A stretch of 64,000 nucleotides of DNA, taken from contig NZ_CAKZYF010000055.1 in NCBI RefSeq assembly GCF_937884665.1, positions 1 to 64,000 of the forward strand, read 5' to 3'. Shown here in pieces: positions 8,833 through 18,030 of this stretch. This DNA comes from an uncultured Allomuricauda sp. GTDB taxonomy: Bacteria > Bacteroidota > Bacteroidia > Flavobacteriales > Flavobacteriaceae. The notes under the pieces are model-generated. The model saw only the letters and a program-made list of their open reading frames with translations. It made no database searches and was not told where the DNA came from. The position numbers and the translations under genes were made by a program. How positions within the stretch are numbered: position 1 is the stretch's first letter; each line of letters starts with the position of its first letter.

Positions 8833-9354
8833 CTAAGCTACTTCCCTCTCAAAAGCGATGAAGTTGACAACCTTGCCTTTGGTATTAAAGATAGGCTGAC
8901 CTTTGATCCAACAATTGTAAGTGGTTCCGTTTTTACGGTAGTTGGTTATTGTAGCTTCAAAAGGGACCAAATCTTTAATCGCTTTTGAGATGTATTTAGA
9001 AGTATCCTGACATGTCTTTTCTCCTTGGAACATCTTAGGTTTTCTCCCAATGATTTCTTCCGGGGAATAACCGTTCATGGGAAATATATTTTGAGTAGCA
9101 TATACGATGTTCAACTGAGGATCAGTGACCACAACAACATGTTCCTTGTCCAAAATTTCATTTTTAAAAGAAACTGTACTTTTCCAGTTCTGTATTTTGG
9201 CCAGGGAATCAAGTCCGTTTACATCTTTAAGGCTTTTACATACCTTATTGAAATGTTGAGCGTATATATCGAGCGCGCTTAGAGGATAGCTGTTAATTTC
9301 CTGGCTACCGTAAAATTTGGAGAGCGCTTCATCGTAAAATTTGGTCTTTTCCAT
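8833..9354 (-). CDS. PAS-domain protein, LOV-like but without the photoactive cysteine
   Basis: This is a single-PAS-domain cytoplasmic protein of about 173 residues, starting at the ATG at 9354 (MEKTKFYDEAL). The track start at 9384 adds ten residues. The N-terminal 65 residues are helical and unassigned. The PAS core runs from VVVVTDPQLNIVYA to NFIAFEREV. The segment IIGRKPKMFQGEKT aligns by eye with the LOV motif GRNCRFLQGPDT, but the flavin-bonding Cys is replaced by Pro and the usual Asn-Cys-Arg is lost. No kinase, cyclase or HTH output domain is attached, so it probably signals by protein contact. It could bind another ligand or be a degenerate photoreceptor. Confidence 0.75.
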   Translation of the reverse strand: MEKTKFYDEALSKFYGSQEINSYPLSALDIYAQHFNKVCKSLKDVNGLDSLAKIQNWKSTVSFKNEILDKEHVVVVTDPQLNIVYATQNIFPMNGYSPEEIIGRKPKMFQGEKTCQDTSKYISKAIKDLVPFEATITNYRKNGTTYNCWIKGQPIFNTKGKVVNFIAFEREVA

Positions 9355-9528
9355 ATTCAATACTATAAAAAGTTTGATTTCCATAGAAATCTAAATAAAA
9401 CATTAACATTTCTGTTTAACCATTTAGACAAAAGAAGAGGTATAATCGATGTAAGTGTCAACAATAAATGGAGACAAACCATCATAAAATCAGGGTTTTA
9501 AGTAAGGTTAAACAAAACGGCACATGGC

Positions 9529-10377
9529 ATGTTATACGAATTTAAAGACTCAAAATTAGGCTCCATAATCGGTTTTACCGACAGAATCCAAACCAGTTTG
9601 GGGGACTTTTCGGTGACCGAGCATACCATTAAGTTCTTGTGGAATAGAAATAATAAACCTGTCAATTTTCATGTGGACAACGTTCCTGTTCACCTGGAGC
9701 CTGATCAGTTGACCACCGTTACCTATTTACATAAAGTTTCGTTTTCCAAAACAGGACTCCCATTGACCGGGATTCTCTTTAATAGGGAGTTTTACTGTAT
9801 ATCGGATCATGATAGCGAGGTATCTTGCAATGGAATTTTATTTTTTGGCACTCAGGACCTGCCCATCATCACCATAAAAGAAGAACAAAAACGAAAGTTT
9901 GGATTGTGGTATGAAGTTTTTACCGAAGAGTTTGCCACCCCGGATGCAATTCAAGGCGATATGCTCCAAATGCTCTTAAAAAGGTTGATAATCATGAGTA
10001 CTCGTTTGGCCAAAGAACAGCTCTTGGTAACGAATTTGGATAACGAACAAATTGATATCATCCGGAAGTTCAATTTTTTGGTGGACCTACATTATAAGAC
10101 AAAAAGAAAAGTGAGTGATTATGCCGAATTATTGTTCAAATCCCCGAAAACCCTTTCTAATCTGTTTGCCTTGTACAACCAAAAACCTCCGCAACAGATT
10201 ATCTTGGACCGTATCGCTTTGGAAGCCAAAAGGATGATGCACTTCACTGAAATGCAAAACCAAGAAATTGCGTATGAATTGGGCTTTAATGACCCTGCCC
10301 ATTTCAGTAGGTTTTTCAAAAAAATGACCCGTATGACCCCCTCAGAATATCGAAAAAACAAACAGATCACTACTTAA
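9529..10377 (+). CDS. AraC-family transcriptional regulator
   Basis: This is a 282-residue DNA-binding regulator. The C-terminal 100 residues contain the two HTH motifs of the AraC family, ending with the characteristic ELGFNDPAHFSRFFKKMTR and TPSEYRK. The N-terminal 150 residues look like a small beta-rich ligand-binding domain (HVDNVPVHLEPDQ, DHDSEVSCNGILFF), probably cupin-like. It is transcribed away from the PAS gene and toward a short ORF, an AhpD-like gene and a cupredoxin-like gene, which are likely targets by position. The inducer is unknown. Confidence 0.88.
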   Translation: MLYEFKDSKLGSIIGFTDRIQTSLGDFSVTEHTIKFLWNRNNKPVNFHVDNVPVHLEPDQLTTVTYLHKVSFSKTGLPLTGILFNREFYCISDHDSEVSCNGILFFGTQDLPIITIKEEQKRKFGLWYEVFTEEFATPDAIQGDMLQMLLKRLIIMSTRLAKEQLLVTNLDNEQIDIIRKFNFLVDLHYKTKRKVSDYAELLFKSPKTLSNLFALYNQKPPQQIILDRIALEAKRMMHFTEMQNQEIAYELGFNDPAHFSRFFKKMTRMTPSEYRKNKQITT

Positions 10378-10465
10378 GGGAAATTTAGGCAAGTTGTCGG
10401 GAAATTACTGCTAACACCCATCTGCCCATTCGCTGCATCTTTGTGCCGTACTAAAAAAAACAGAG

Positions 10466-10630
10466 ATGAAAGTAGCGGAAAAATCAGTTTTTACTTTAAA
10501 ATCAATTTTTGGGAGAACGGAGAAATCCAAAACCAATTCCGTTTTATCATCAACACCTTGTGAGCAAAGGCAACCTCACGATTTCTATTGTGATGCCGAA
10601 AAACCCTTTGTTTCAAGCATTCAATTTTAA
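10466..10630 (+). CDS. Possible 54-residue small protein or leader peptide
   Basis: An ATG-started ORF of 54 codons (MKVAEKSVFTLK... ending VSSIQF) lies between the AraC gene and the AhpD-like gene and stops 28 bases before the latter. It was not in the ORF track. It has two cysteines and a basic N-terminal half, with no signal peptide or known motif that I recognise. Its position fits an upstream leader ORF for the operon, but chance cannot be excluded at this length. Confidence 0.3.
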   Translation: MKVAEKSVFTLKSIFGRTEKSKTNSVLSSTPCEQRQPHDFYCDAEKPFVSSIQF

Positions 10631-10658
10631 TAATAACACATCTAAAACAATTTGTACT

Positions 10659-11204
10659 ATGAGCAATTTTAATGTACCAAAACGAGAAGAAGTAAGTAGC
10701 AATAATCAAGCGTTATTCGACAATTTGGAAAAAGCGGTCGGTTTTGTTCCAAATCTGTATGCGACCTACGCACATTCAGAAAATGCTTTGGGAAACTACC
10801 TGACGTTCTCAAACGCAAAGACATCCTTGACCGCAAAACAAAAGGAAGTGGTGAATTTGGCAGTAAGCCAGGTAAATGAGTGTATATACTGTTTGTCCGC
10901 GCATACCGCGATAGGTAAATTGAACGGTTTCACAGATGATCAAATTTTGGAGCTGAGATCGGGAAGCGCTTCATTTGACACCAAATTGGATGCCTTGGCC
11001 AAATTGGCACGAAACATTACAGAGAATAGGGGTGCCACGGACGCCGCAGTTTTGGAAAACTTCTTTGAAGCAGGATGGACCAAGGAAAACTTGATAGACA
11101 CCATAGTTTTGGTAGGGGACAAGACCATTTCCAACTACATTCACAGCACGACCAAAGTACCGGTTGACTTTCCATTGGCCCAACCTTTAGAAGCAACGGT
11201 TTAA
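10659..11204 (+). CDS. Carboxymuconolactone decarboxylase / AhpD-like protein
   Basis: This protein of 181 residues belongs to the CMD/AhpD superfamily of all-helical thiol proteins. The redox motif CIYCLSAHT (CxxCxxxH) is intact and is the AhpD-type active site used in peroxide-linked thiol chemistry. The track ORF extends to 10509, but the ATG at 10659 (MSNFNVPKREEV) fits the family N-terminus and removes a low-quality extension. A secreted cupredoxin-like gene follows 34 bases downstream, probably in the same transcript, with the AraC gene just upstream. A function in oxidative or electrophile stress is likely but inferred. Confidence 0.85.
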   Translation: MSNFNVPKREEVSSNNQALFDNLEKAVGFVPNLYATYAHSENALGNYLTFSNAKTSLTAKQKEVVNLAVSQVNECIYCLSAHTAIGKLNGFTDDQILELRSGSASFDTKLDALAKLARNITENRGATDAAVLENFFEAGWTKENLIDTIVLVGDKTISNYIHSTTKVPVDFPLAQPLEATV

Positions 11205-11238
11205 CTTCTTTAAAACCGCAATTTTAAATTTTCGTTAT

Positions 11239-11628
11239 ATGAAAAATGTGATTTTATTATTTGCCCTTTTGTTTGGAGGATTTAGTGCAGTGGAAGCCCA
11301 AGATGCAATGAAGGATAAAATGGCAAAAACGATAGCTTTAGAGCAGACCATCGGAGAATTTACCCAAAAACAGATCACCGTTTCTGAAGGCACCTACGTT
11401 TTTGATATTTCAAATAATGGGGTTGGCCATGATGTAGGTTTCGTTTTGGTAAAGAAAGGTCTGGACATCAATAAGCCCGAGAACCATATTAAAACAGCTT
11501 ATGTTACCCAGCCTGTACAAACGGGAACTTCCCAAACTTCAAAACCCACATTACTGGAAAAAGGGGAGTATGTATACTTTTGTCCCTTGAATCCGACCTC
11601 TTCGGACAACACCTTGTTGGTACAATAA
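11239..11628 (+). CDS. Secreted cupredoxin-like protein
   Basis: This is a 129-residue exported protein with a clear signal peptide (MKNVILLFALLFGGFSAVEA, cleavage before QDAM). The mature part is a cupredoxin fold: beta strands around ISNNGVGHDVGFVLV, where the His would be the first copper ligand, and EYVYFCPLNPT with the Cys ligand. The second His and the Met expected after the Cys in plastocyanin or azurin are not visible, so the copper site is incomplete or the protein has another role. A hairpin terminator follows. Co-transcription with the AhpD-like gene suggests an envelope redox function. Confidence 0.75.
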   Translation: MKNVILLFALLFGGFSAVEAQDAMKDKMAKTIALEQTIGEFTQKQITVSEGTYVFDISNNGVGHDVGFVLVKKGLDINKPENHIKTAYVTQPVQTGTSQTSKPTLLEKGEYVYFCPLNPTSSDNTLLVQ

Positions 11629-11652
11629 GACGTAAGGATTTGTAGGTAAATA

Positions 11653-11681
11653 AAGCGCGCTCGATTACGAGCGTGCTTTTT
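11653..11681. terminator. Bidirectional hairpin terminator
   Basis: AAGCGCGCTCG at 11653-11663 pairs with CGAGCGTGCTT at 11668-11678 (one G-T wobble) around a four-base ATTA loop, with T-rich sequence on both flanks. It lies between the convergent cupredoxin and TetR genes and should serve both. Confidence 0.8.
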
Positions 11682-12261
11682 AAGTTTTCAAATCCAAATG
11701 TGCGAAAAAAGAGGGGGCCGTACTTTTGGCCAAGTAAATGGGCCAAGCGTTTTTAAAGAGATTCGCTTCGGTTATTGCACTTTCGTAAAGAAGATAGATT
11801 CCCCCGGAAACCTGTTCAATTTCTGCTTTGGAAACATTGTGGACGTTATCCACAACCACCTCTCCCAAATAGAGCAGTAATTCCTTTTTTTGTTTTTGGA
11901 TGGCTAAAAAAATCCGCTCCTGCCGAGCCGATAATTCACCTAAGGTTTTGAGTGCCCAACACCCAAAAAATACATCTTCCCGGTATATATCCGTAAGATA
12001 GTCGAAGATGGCCAACAGTTGATTTTTTCCAATTTTTCTACGACTGACATATCCCTTAAGACCAGTTATAAAACCCTCGTGTCTTTGTGCCAAGTAAGCG
12101 ATACAGATATCTTCCTTGGATTTAAAGTGGCTATACAGCGTGGCTTTTGCAATGCTACATTTGCTGATAATTTCATTGATTCCCGTCGCATGGTACCCAT
12201 TGGCATAAAAAAGGTCCCCTGCGGTAGTAATGATATGTTGATGGATATTCTGCTTTTGCAT
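11680..12261 (-). CDS. TetR/AcrR-family transcriptional regulator
   Basis: This is a repressor of about 193 residues. The N-terminal HTH is typical: ITTAGDLFYANGYHATGINEI then SIAKATLYSHFKSKEDI. The C-terminal ligand domain contains CWALKTLGELSARQ and a hydrophobic helix set and is not assignable to a known inducer. I prefer the ATG at 12261 (MQKQNIHQHII) over the track start at 12297, which adds a non-conserved hydrophobic stretch. It converges on the cupredoxin gene and lies 12 bases or more upstream-side of dinB on the same strand. Confidence 0.88.
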   Translation of the reverse strand: MQKQNIHQHIITTAGDLFYANGYHATGINEIISKCSIAKATLYSHFKSKEDICIAYLAQRHEGFITGLKGYVSRRKIGKNQLLAIFDYLTDIYREDVFFGCWALKTLGELSARQERIFLAIQKQKKELLLYLGEVVVDNVHNVSKAEIEQVSGGIYLLYESAITEANLFKNAWPIYLAKSTAPSFFAHLDLKT

Positions 12262-12308
12262 CCCCGCAAAATAAGGAAGAAATAATGGCTTGGACAATAT
12301 TGATATCC

Positions 12309-13421
12309 TTAGAAATCAAACCGAAGCTGCACCGAGACGGATTCACTGGTATCAGTTTCTGCTTTTTTGTCCTTTTCCGTGTTCAGGTTGGCGAGGGAAA
12401 TTCCCAAAAGGCGCACTGAATTTTCCAAAGGAGACTGATAAAGCAGTTCTTTTGCGGTTTCTAGAACAAGATTTTTATCAGCGACAAAATAGGGCAATGT
12501 TTTACTGCGGGTTTGCAAGCTAAAGTCGCTATACTTTATCTTTAAAGTAATTGTTTTTCCAGCAATCTTTGATTTTTGGAGCCGGCGTTCCAGCTCATTT
12601 GCAATATTTTCCAATTTTTCAAGCATAAATATTTCACTGCTCAAGTTTTCAGAAAATGTGCGTTCGGCTCCCACAGATTTTGGAATTCTGTGGGGTTTTA
12701 CTTCACTCTTGTGAATTCCGCGGACCACATGGTAGTAATACCTCCCGCTTTTGCCGAAGTGTTGGTCCAAAAATTCCAAAGACCTTTGCTTGAGGTCGTT
12801 TCCCGTAAAAATTCCAAGTTTATACATTTTCTCAGCTGTTACTTTGCCCACGCCATAGAATTTCCGAATTTCCAGATTCTCCAAAAATGAAACCACTTCT
12901 TCAGGGTTAATGGTTTTCTGTCCGTTGGGTTTGTTCATATCACTGGCCACTTTAGCAATGAACTTGTTGATGGAAATGCCCGCGGATGCCGTAAGTCCGG
13001 TTTTTTCCAAAATCTTTTTACGGATTTCTCGGGCAATAAGCGTGGCTGAAGGGTTCCCTTTTTTGTTCTCTGTAACGTCCAAATAGGCTTCATCTAAGGA
13101 AAGGGGTTCTACCAAATCGGTATATTCAAAAAAAATACTTCGTATTTGCAGGGAAACTTCCTTATATCTGTCGAACCGCGGTTTCACAAAAATCAGTTCC
13201 GGACAGTTTTTCTTGGCAATATAACCGGACATGGCACTTCGAACACCAAACTTACGGGCTTCATAACTGGCCGCTGAAACCACGCCCCTTTTGGAACCTC
13301 CTCCTACGGCAAGAGGTTTACCTTTGAGCTCGGGATTGTCATGTTGCTCAACGGAGGCATAAAACGCGTCCATATCTACATGAATGATTTTTCGTAAGGG
13401 AAAATCCAGCGCCACCCTCAA
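12309..13421 (-). CDS. dinB: DNA polymerase IV (Y family)
   Basis: This is a translesion polymerase that copies damaged DNA with low fidelity. The palm catalytic residues are in HVDMDAFYASVEQ and LSLDEAYLDVT. SAASYEARKFGVRSAM is the usual nucleotide-binding region, and AGISINKFIAKVASDMNKP precedes the HhH thumb (FYGVGKVTAEKMYKLGI). The little-finger domain fills the C-terminal 120 residues. Length of 370 is normal. It is divergent from the CYTH gene with only about 22 bases between start codons, so the two promoters must overlap. Confidence 0.94.
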   Translation of the reverse strand: MRVALDFPLRKIIHVDMDAFYASVEQHDNPELKGKPLAVGGGSKRGVVSAASYEARKFGVRSAMSGYIAKKNCPELIFVKPRFDRYKEVSLQIRSIFFEYTDLVEPLSLDEAYLDVTENKKGNPSATLIAREIRKKILEKTGLTASAGISINKFIAKVASDMNKPNGQKTINPEEVVSFLENLEIRKFYGVGKVTAEKMYKLGIFTGNDLKQRSLEFLDQHFGKSGRYYYHVVRGIHKSEVKPHRIPKSVGAERTFSENLSSEIFMLEKLENIANELERRLQKSKIAGKTITLKIKYSDFSLQTRSKTLPYFVADKNLVLETAKELLYQSPLENSVRLLGISLANLNTEKDKKAETDTSESVSVQLRFDF

Positions 13422-13443
13422 ATTTATAGCTATATTTAATACA

Positions 13444-13917
13444 ATGCGAGATTTGGAAATTGAACGGAAGTTTTTGGTCTCTTCCGATGCTTATAAAAAA
13501 GAGGCATCTTCAAAAATCAAAATCGTTCAGGGTTTTTTGAACACACACCCAGAGCGGACCGTGCGCGTCCGTACCATGGGTGGAAGTGGGTTTTTGACCG
13601 TGAAAGGAAAATCGAATGCTTCTGGAACTTCACGTTTTGAATGGGAACGAGAGCTTACCGATAAGGAAGCGCTGGCACTGATGAAATTATGTGAACCGGG
13701 TACTATAGCGAAGTATCGCTATCGAATACATTTTGCGGATAAGATCTTTGAGGTTGATGAATTTTTGGAAGATAACCTAGGGCTTGTGCTTGCAGAAATA
13801 GAACTAAACCATGAAAACGAAGTCTTCAAAAGACCAAAGTGGCTCGGGGAAGAAGTGACCGGACAGGTCCAATATTACAATTCCAGTCTCACCCAAAAAC
13901 CTTTCAAAAAATGGTGA
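13444..13917 (+). CDS. CYTH-domain protein (triphosphate tunnel metalloenzyme)
   Basis: This 157-residue protein has the N-terminal EIERKFLV signature (ExExK) of CYTH/triphosphate tunnel enzymes, plus internal basic and acidic tunnel residues (TVRVRTMG, TVKGK, RFEWEREL, KYRYRIHF, EVDEFLE). Family members hydrolyse tripolyphosphate or nucleoside triphosphates. The bacterial single-domain form is often an inorganic triphosphatase, but the substrate here is not proven. The track start at 13384 lies inside dinB. The ATG at 13444 (MRDLEIERKF) fits the family. It ends 4 bases from the convergent AEC permease gene. Confidence 0.88.
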   Translation: MRDLEIERKFLVSSDAYKKEASSKIKIVQGFLNTHPERTVRVRTMGGSGFLTVKGKSNASGTSRFEWERELTDKEALALMKLCEPGTIAKYRYRIHFADKIFEVDEFLEDNLGLVLAEIELNHENEVFKRPKWLGEEVTGQVQYYNSSLTQKPFKKW

Positions 13918-13921
13918 AATA

Positions 13922-15067
13922 TCAAGATGATTGGGCCTCAACAGGTTTGGGTATGTTCGGTTTTACCTTGGAATTGGTGACATTTTGAAGTGAAGTTTTT
14001 TTGGCGATTCCAGACACGACGGGGTAAATAAGACCAATCCCCAGTAAAATTCCACCAACTAGAAAAATGTTAATCGGGGAAACAAACAATGTTCCAGTGT
14101 TGAGAACTCCTAAAATTAGTACGGTGGACAAGGGAAATGACAAGGCCAATATATTTAGCGCCAAATCACTATCAAACGTTCTTTTCTGGTCGTCTTCCAA
14201 CTCAAGTGATTCTACCGTAGAGATATGTGCATAAGGCCAAAAACTGCAAGAGCTTAATCCAAATGCGAGTAATAGCAATATGGTTTCAAGTGAATTCAGC
14301 CCAATGGAAGCTACAAACAAGCCTCCCAAAATGAACACGAGGCCAGCACGTATACTTAGCATGGAAAATACCTGGAAAAATTGTTTCCTTTTGAATTTAA
14401 TACCTAGTCCAATGAACAAAAGCACTAAAGGAGTCATTATCAAACTCAATTTTTTAAGAATATCACCGAACAATACAGGTAAGGTATCCATGGTGAATCC
14501 CAGGGCCAACAATATGAGGGCTGCTCCGATAAACAGGTTGACAGGTTCTGAAACCAGCACCTTTGAAAGAGAAACAAGCTTACTGCCTTTCCTCTTTTTT
14601 ACATTCCGATGGCGGTAATGCCAATTCATCGCTACGATGTAAAGACCTATCAAGACAAATACTTTATTGCCCAAATCGGCCATGGCCACTTTGGCCAGGG
14701 CATTTTCTCCAAGAAACTCCAGGACAAATGGAAAACATGAAAGGCCTGGAGCCAAGGAAGGAATCAATAATCGCGCAGTTCTATACTCTGAGGTATCCCT
14801 TGCTATTCCTAAAAGCGGGAGCATAATAGGTGTAGCTAAAAACAATAGGATGTTCAAAACCAAGGCCATTATGGGAAGAAACAGCAGGTCCCACTCAACT
14901 TCAACACCCAATAATGCTATAAAAATTGTAGCTGGTAGCGCAAGATTCAGGATAATCTTTTTGATTCCATTTAGCTCTGCCTTGGATTTTATTTTTGTTT
15001 TTAGAAGAGCGCCAATAAGAATAAAGCAGACGAACGTAATCGTTTTGTACAAACCTGAATCCATCAA
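13922..15067 (-). CDS. AEC-family permease (auxin efflux carrier type)
   Basis: This 381-residue integral membrane protein has about ten hydrophobic segments in the two-times-five arrangement of AEC/BASS-like carriers. Features include LNLALPATIFIALLG in the first half and a glycine-rich hydrophobic segment (LVFILGGLFVASIG) in the second. The family exports or imports small organic anions. No substrate can be given. It lies 7 bases downstream of the Tat-exported aminotransferase gene on the same strand, so the two are probably co-transcribed and could handle the same amino or keto acid. That link is inference. Confidence 0.8.
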   Translation of the reverse strand: MMDSGLYKTITFVCFILIGALLKTKIKSKAELNGIKKIILNLALPATIFIALLGVEVEWDLLFLPIMALVLNILLFLATPIMLPLLGIARDTSEYRTARLLIPSLAPGLSCFPFVLEFLGENALAKVAMADLGNKVFVLIGLYIVAMNWHYRHRNVKKRKGSKLVSLSKVLVSEPVNLFIGAALILLALGFTMDTLPVLFGDILKKLSLIMTPLVLLFIGLGIKFKRKQFFQVFSMLSIRAGLVFILGGLFVASIGLNSLETILLLLAFGLSSCSFWPYAHISTVESLELEDDQKRTFDSDLALNILALSFPLSTVLILGVLNTGTLFVSPINIFLVGGILLGIGLIYPVVSGIAKKTSLQNVTNSKVKPNIPKPVEAQSS

Positions 15068-15074
15068 CCTAACC

Positions 15075-16268
15075 TTATACTAAAACCTTGGAAACCGCTT
15101 CGGTGAAAAGCTTCATTTCGTCCATGGTTCCCATACTGACGCGGCACCAGTCCTTATCCATAAAATGAAATGCTCGGACGCCTACTTTGAGATCGGTCAT
15201 TTTTTCAAGGAAATCCTTTCCTTGCATTTCTATGGGGAAAATCATAAAACTTGTATGGGAAGGTACATATTCAAAACCCATGGAACCGAGACTCTCGTAG
15301 ACATATTCCCTACATGCTGAGTTTAGGTTACGGGATTTGTCCAAAAATTCGATATCATCCATCGCGGACATTGCGGCAAAGACCGATGGATACGAAATAC
15401 CCATTCCTCCACGGGTTATTTTCTGAATTTGACCTAAGGTTGATTCTTGACCCACGATATATCCGACACGTAGACCGGCCATACCGTGTATTTTGGAAAA
15501 AGTTCTGGCAATGATGACGTTTTTACCTTCATTTATCAACGATACCATACTCTTCTTTAAACCTTCGCCCATAAAGGCCAAATACGCTTCGTCCACAAAA
15601 ATTGGAACCTTTTCCGAAACCCTTGAACAAAAATCGATAAGCTCCTTGTGCTCAGTGATTGTTCCGGTGGGATTATTGGGGTTGCAGATATAAACCAACT
15701 TTGTTTCAGCGTCTACTGCAGCCTCCATAGCTTTTAGGTCATGGGACCAGTCTTTTTTAAGGGGAACCGGTTTCCAAGTGGCCCCAACGGATTCTGAAAC
15801 GCGGATTAAGGACATATATGCCGGGTCAGCAGAAACAACGTTTCCTCCTTTCATAAAAAGGACCATCGCGGTTTTTTCCAAAAGGTCTGAGGAACCGGGT
15901 CCCATCATAATATTATTTGAGGTTACACCTTCAAAATCAGCAATTTTGTCGATGAGTTGAAATAATTCTTTCCACGCATATCGATTTCCACCAGAGGCCG
16001 CCTTTTTAAAAGCTTCCAGAGCTTTGGGAGAAGGACCATAGGGATTTTCGTTGGCATTTAATTTCGCTGCCAAAGCTGGAAACTCCCGTCTATCTTGTAT
16101 CAAATACTCTTTGAAAAAAGGACTATAAACAGCATTGCCATTTACATCTAAAGAAAGCGGGGCCTTCAGGTTTTCCGAGTAACCCAAATAGGGGGTCGCA
16201 AGTATGCCTCCGGCCGTAATGGCGCCTGTTTTCAACCAGTCTCTTCTGGAAATTGTTTTGGTGGTCAT
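15075..16268 (-). CDS. Tat-exported HisC-like PLP aminotransferase
   Basis: This 397-residue class I/II aminotransferase resembles histidinol-phosphate aminotransferase. It has a twin-arginine signal at the extreme N-terminus (ISRRDWLKTGAITAGG), predicting folded export to the periplasm with PLP bound. The fold is complete: LNANENPYGPSPKAL, GPGSSDLLEKTAM, CNPNNPTGTI, VDEAYLAFMGEG, and the PLP lysine in ARTFSKIHGMAGLRVGY. HisC itself is cytoplasmic, so this is unlikely to be the histidine biosynthesis enzyme. It is followed 7 bases later by an AEC permease. Its substrate is unknown. Confidence 0.85.
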   Translation of the reverse strand: MTTKTISRRDWLKTGAITAGGILATPYLGYSENLKAPLSLDVNGNAVYSPFFKEYLIQDRREFPALAAKLNANENPYGPSPKALEAFKKAASGGNRYAWKELFQLIDKIADFEGVTSNNIMMGPGSSDLLEKTAMVLFMKGGNVVSADPAYMSLIRVSESVGATWKPVPLKKDWSHDLKAMEAAVDAETKLVYICNPNNPTGTITEHKELIDFCSRVSEKVPIFVDEAYLAFMGEGLKKSMVSLINEGKNVIIARTFSKIHGMAGLRVGYIVGQESTLGQIQKITRGGMGISYPSVFAAMSAMDDIEFLDKSRNLNSACREYVYESLGSMGFEYVPSHTSFMIFPIEMQGKDFLEKMTDLKVGVRAFHFMDKDWCRVSMGTMDEMKLFTEAVSKVLV

Positions 16269-16427
16269 AGGTGTTCTTTTTTAAATTAGCAATCACCTCT
16301 AAATTAATGGGTTAGGAGGTTTAATCCTATAACAATTCCATAAAAATTCCAGCCACAAAATAGTAATCTTTAAAAAAAGCCATTAAAAATTGCGCTTTGA
16401 TCAAGGATTATCGGGTTATTAAACAAA

Positions 16428-17447
<1,020 letters not shown>

Positions 17448-17713
17448 TGGTGATTGCTTTTTCAGCGGATAAAGGTAGCAAATTGTCCTTGAAAACTTAA
17501 GGGATAGGATAATGTAGAAAAAGTACGTTAAAGAGGGACCAAAGTAAGCTAAGGCTCATTTGAACGAAGCTCTAATTCAGGTCGACACTATCAGTAAAAA
17601 AAGTAATTCCAAAAATGATAAACGCAAAAATTACTCTAGAATAATGCGTGGTATTCTTGAGATAAAACAGAGTAAAATAAGCAGAATTATCGAGGCTGGG
17701 TCAAGGTTATAGC
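17448..17713. other. Non-coding stretch upstream of pheS
   Basis: No convincing ORF or RNA is visible. It presumably holds the pheS promoter and, at its right side, sequence that followed the decayed carbonic anhydrase gene. I could not identify further fragments. Confidence 0.4.
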
Positions 17714-18030
17714 TTATGAAAATCCCGAATGATTTTCAGCAATGGCACTAAAAAAGTCAATGTTTTTCAGTTCCTACATGCTCCATCAACCGGTTCAAGA
17801 ACTGTTCTGACCTTTGGTCGGATTTTAGGGGCACTGAAAATGTCCCCAACGCCTTGGCCGAAAATCAATTTGGCGAAAACCCGGAATCAACGCAACCTAA
17901 AATCGTGGCGAAGGGATATTGTTCCCTAGAGGTTTTCCGTACCTGTTGGAGCTACTCCTTTTCCGTTTGCTTTTTTTACGAAACCTTTATTGCCCTCCTT
18001 CAGAAGTTCCCATGCTTAATTTGGAGTCGG
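17714..18030 (-). pseudogene. Decayed beta-carbonic anhydrase gene
   Basis: Reading the minus strand in shifting frames gives recognisable pieces of a beta-class carbonic anhydrase. Frame one gives AWELLKEGNKGFVKKANGK, after an in-frame stop. Frame two gives LQQVRKTSREQYPFATILG followed by CVDS. A one-base loss then shifts to frame three, which completes the zinc motif as CVDS/RV and continues FAKLIFGQGVGDIFSAPKI. A short distal piece GACR and, in another frame, ELKNI resemble the region after the second zinc ligands, implying a large internal deletion. The fragments sit directly behind the SulP gene, where a carbonic anhydrase gene is common. At least one stop, several frameshifts and loss of most of the C-terminal half make it non-functional. 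The 5' fragment overlaps the last 15 or so codons of the SulP gene. Confidence 0.8.

Noticed and set aside
14280-15083. Plus-strand ORFs over the AEC permease
   Set aside because: They are shadows of hydrophobic coding sequence on the minus strand.
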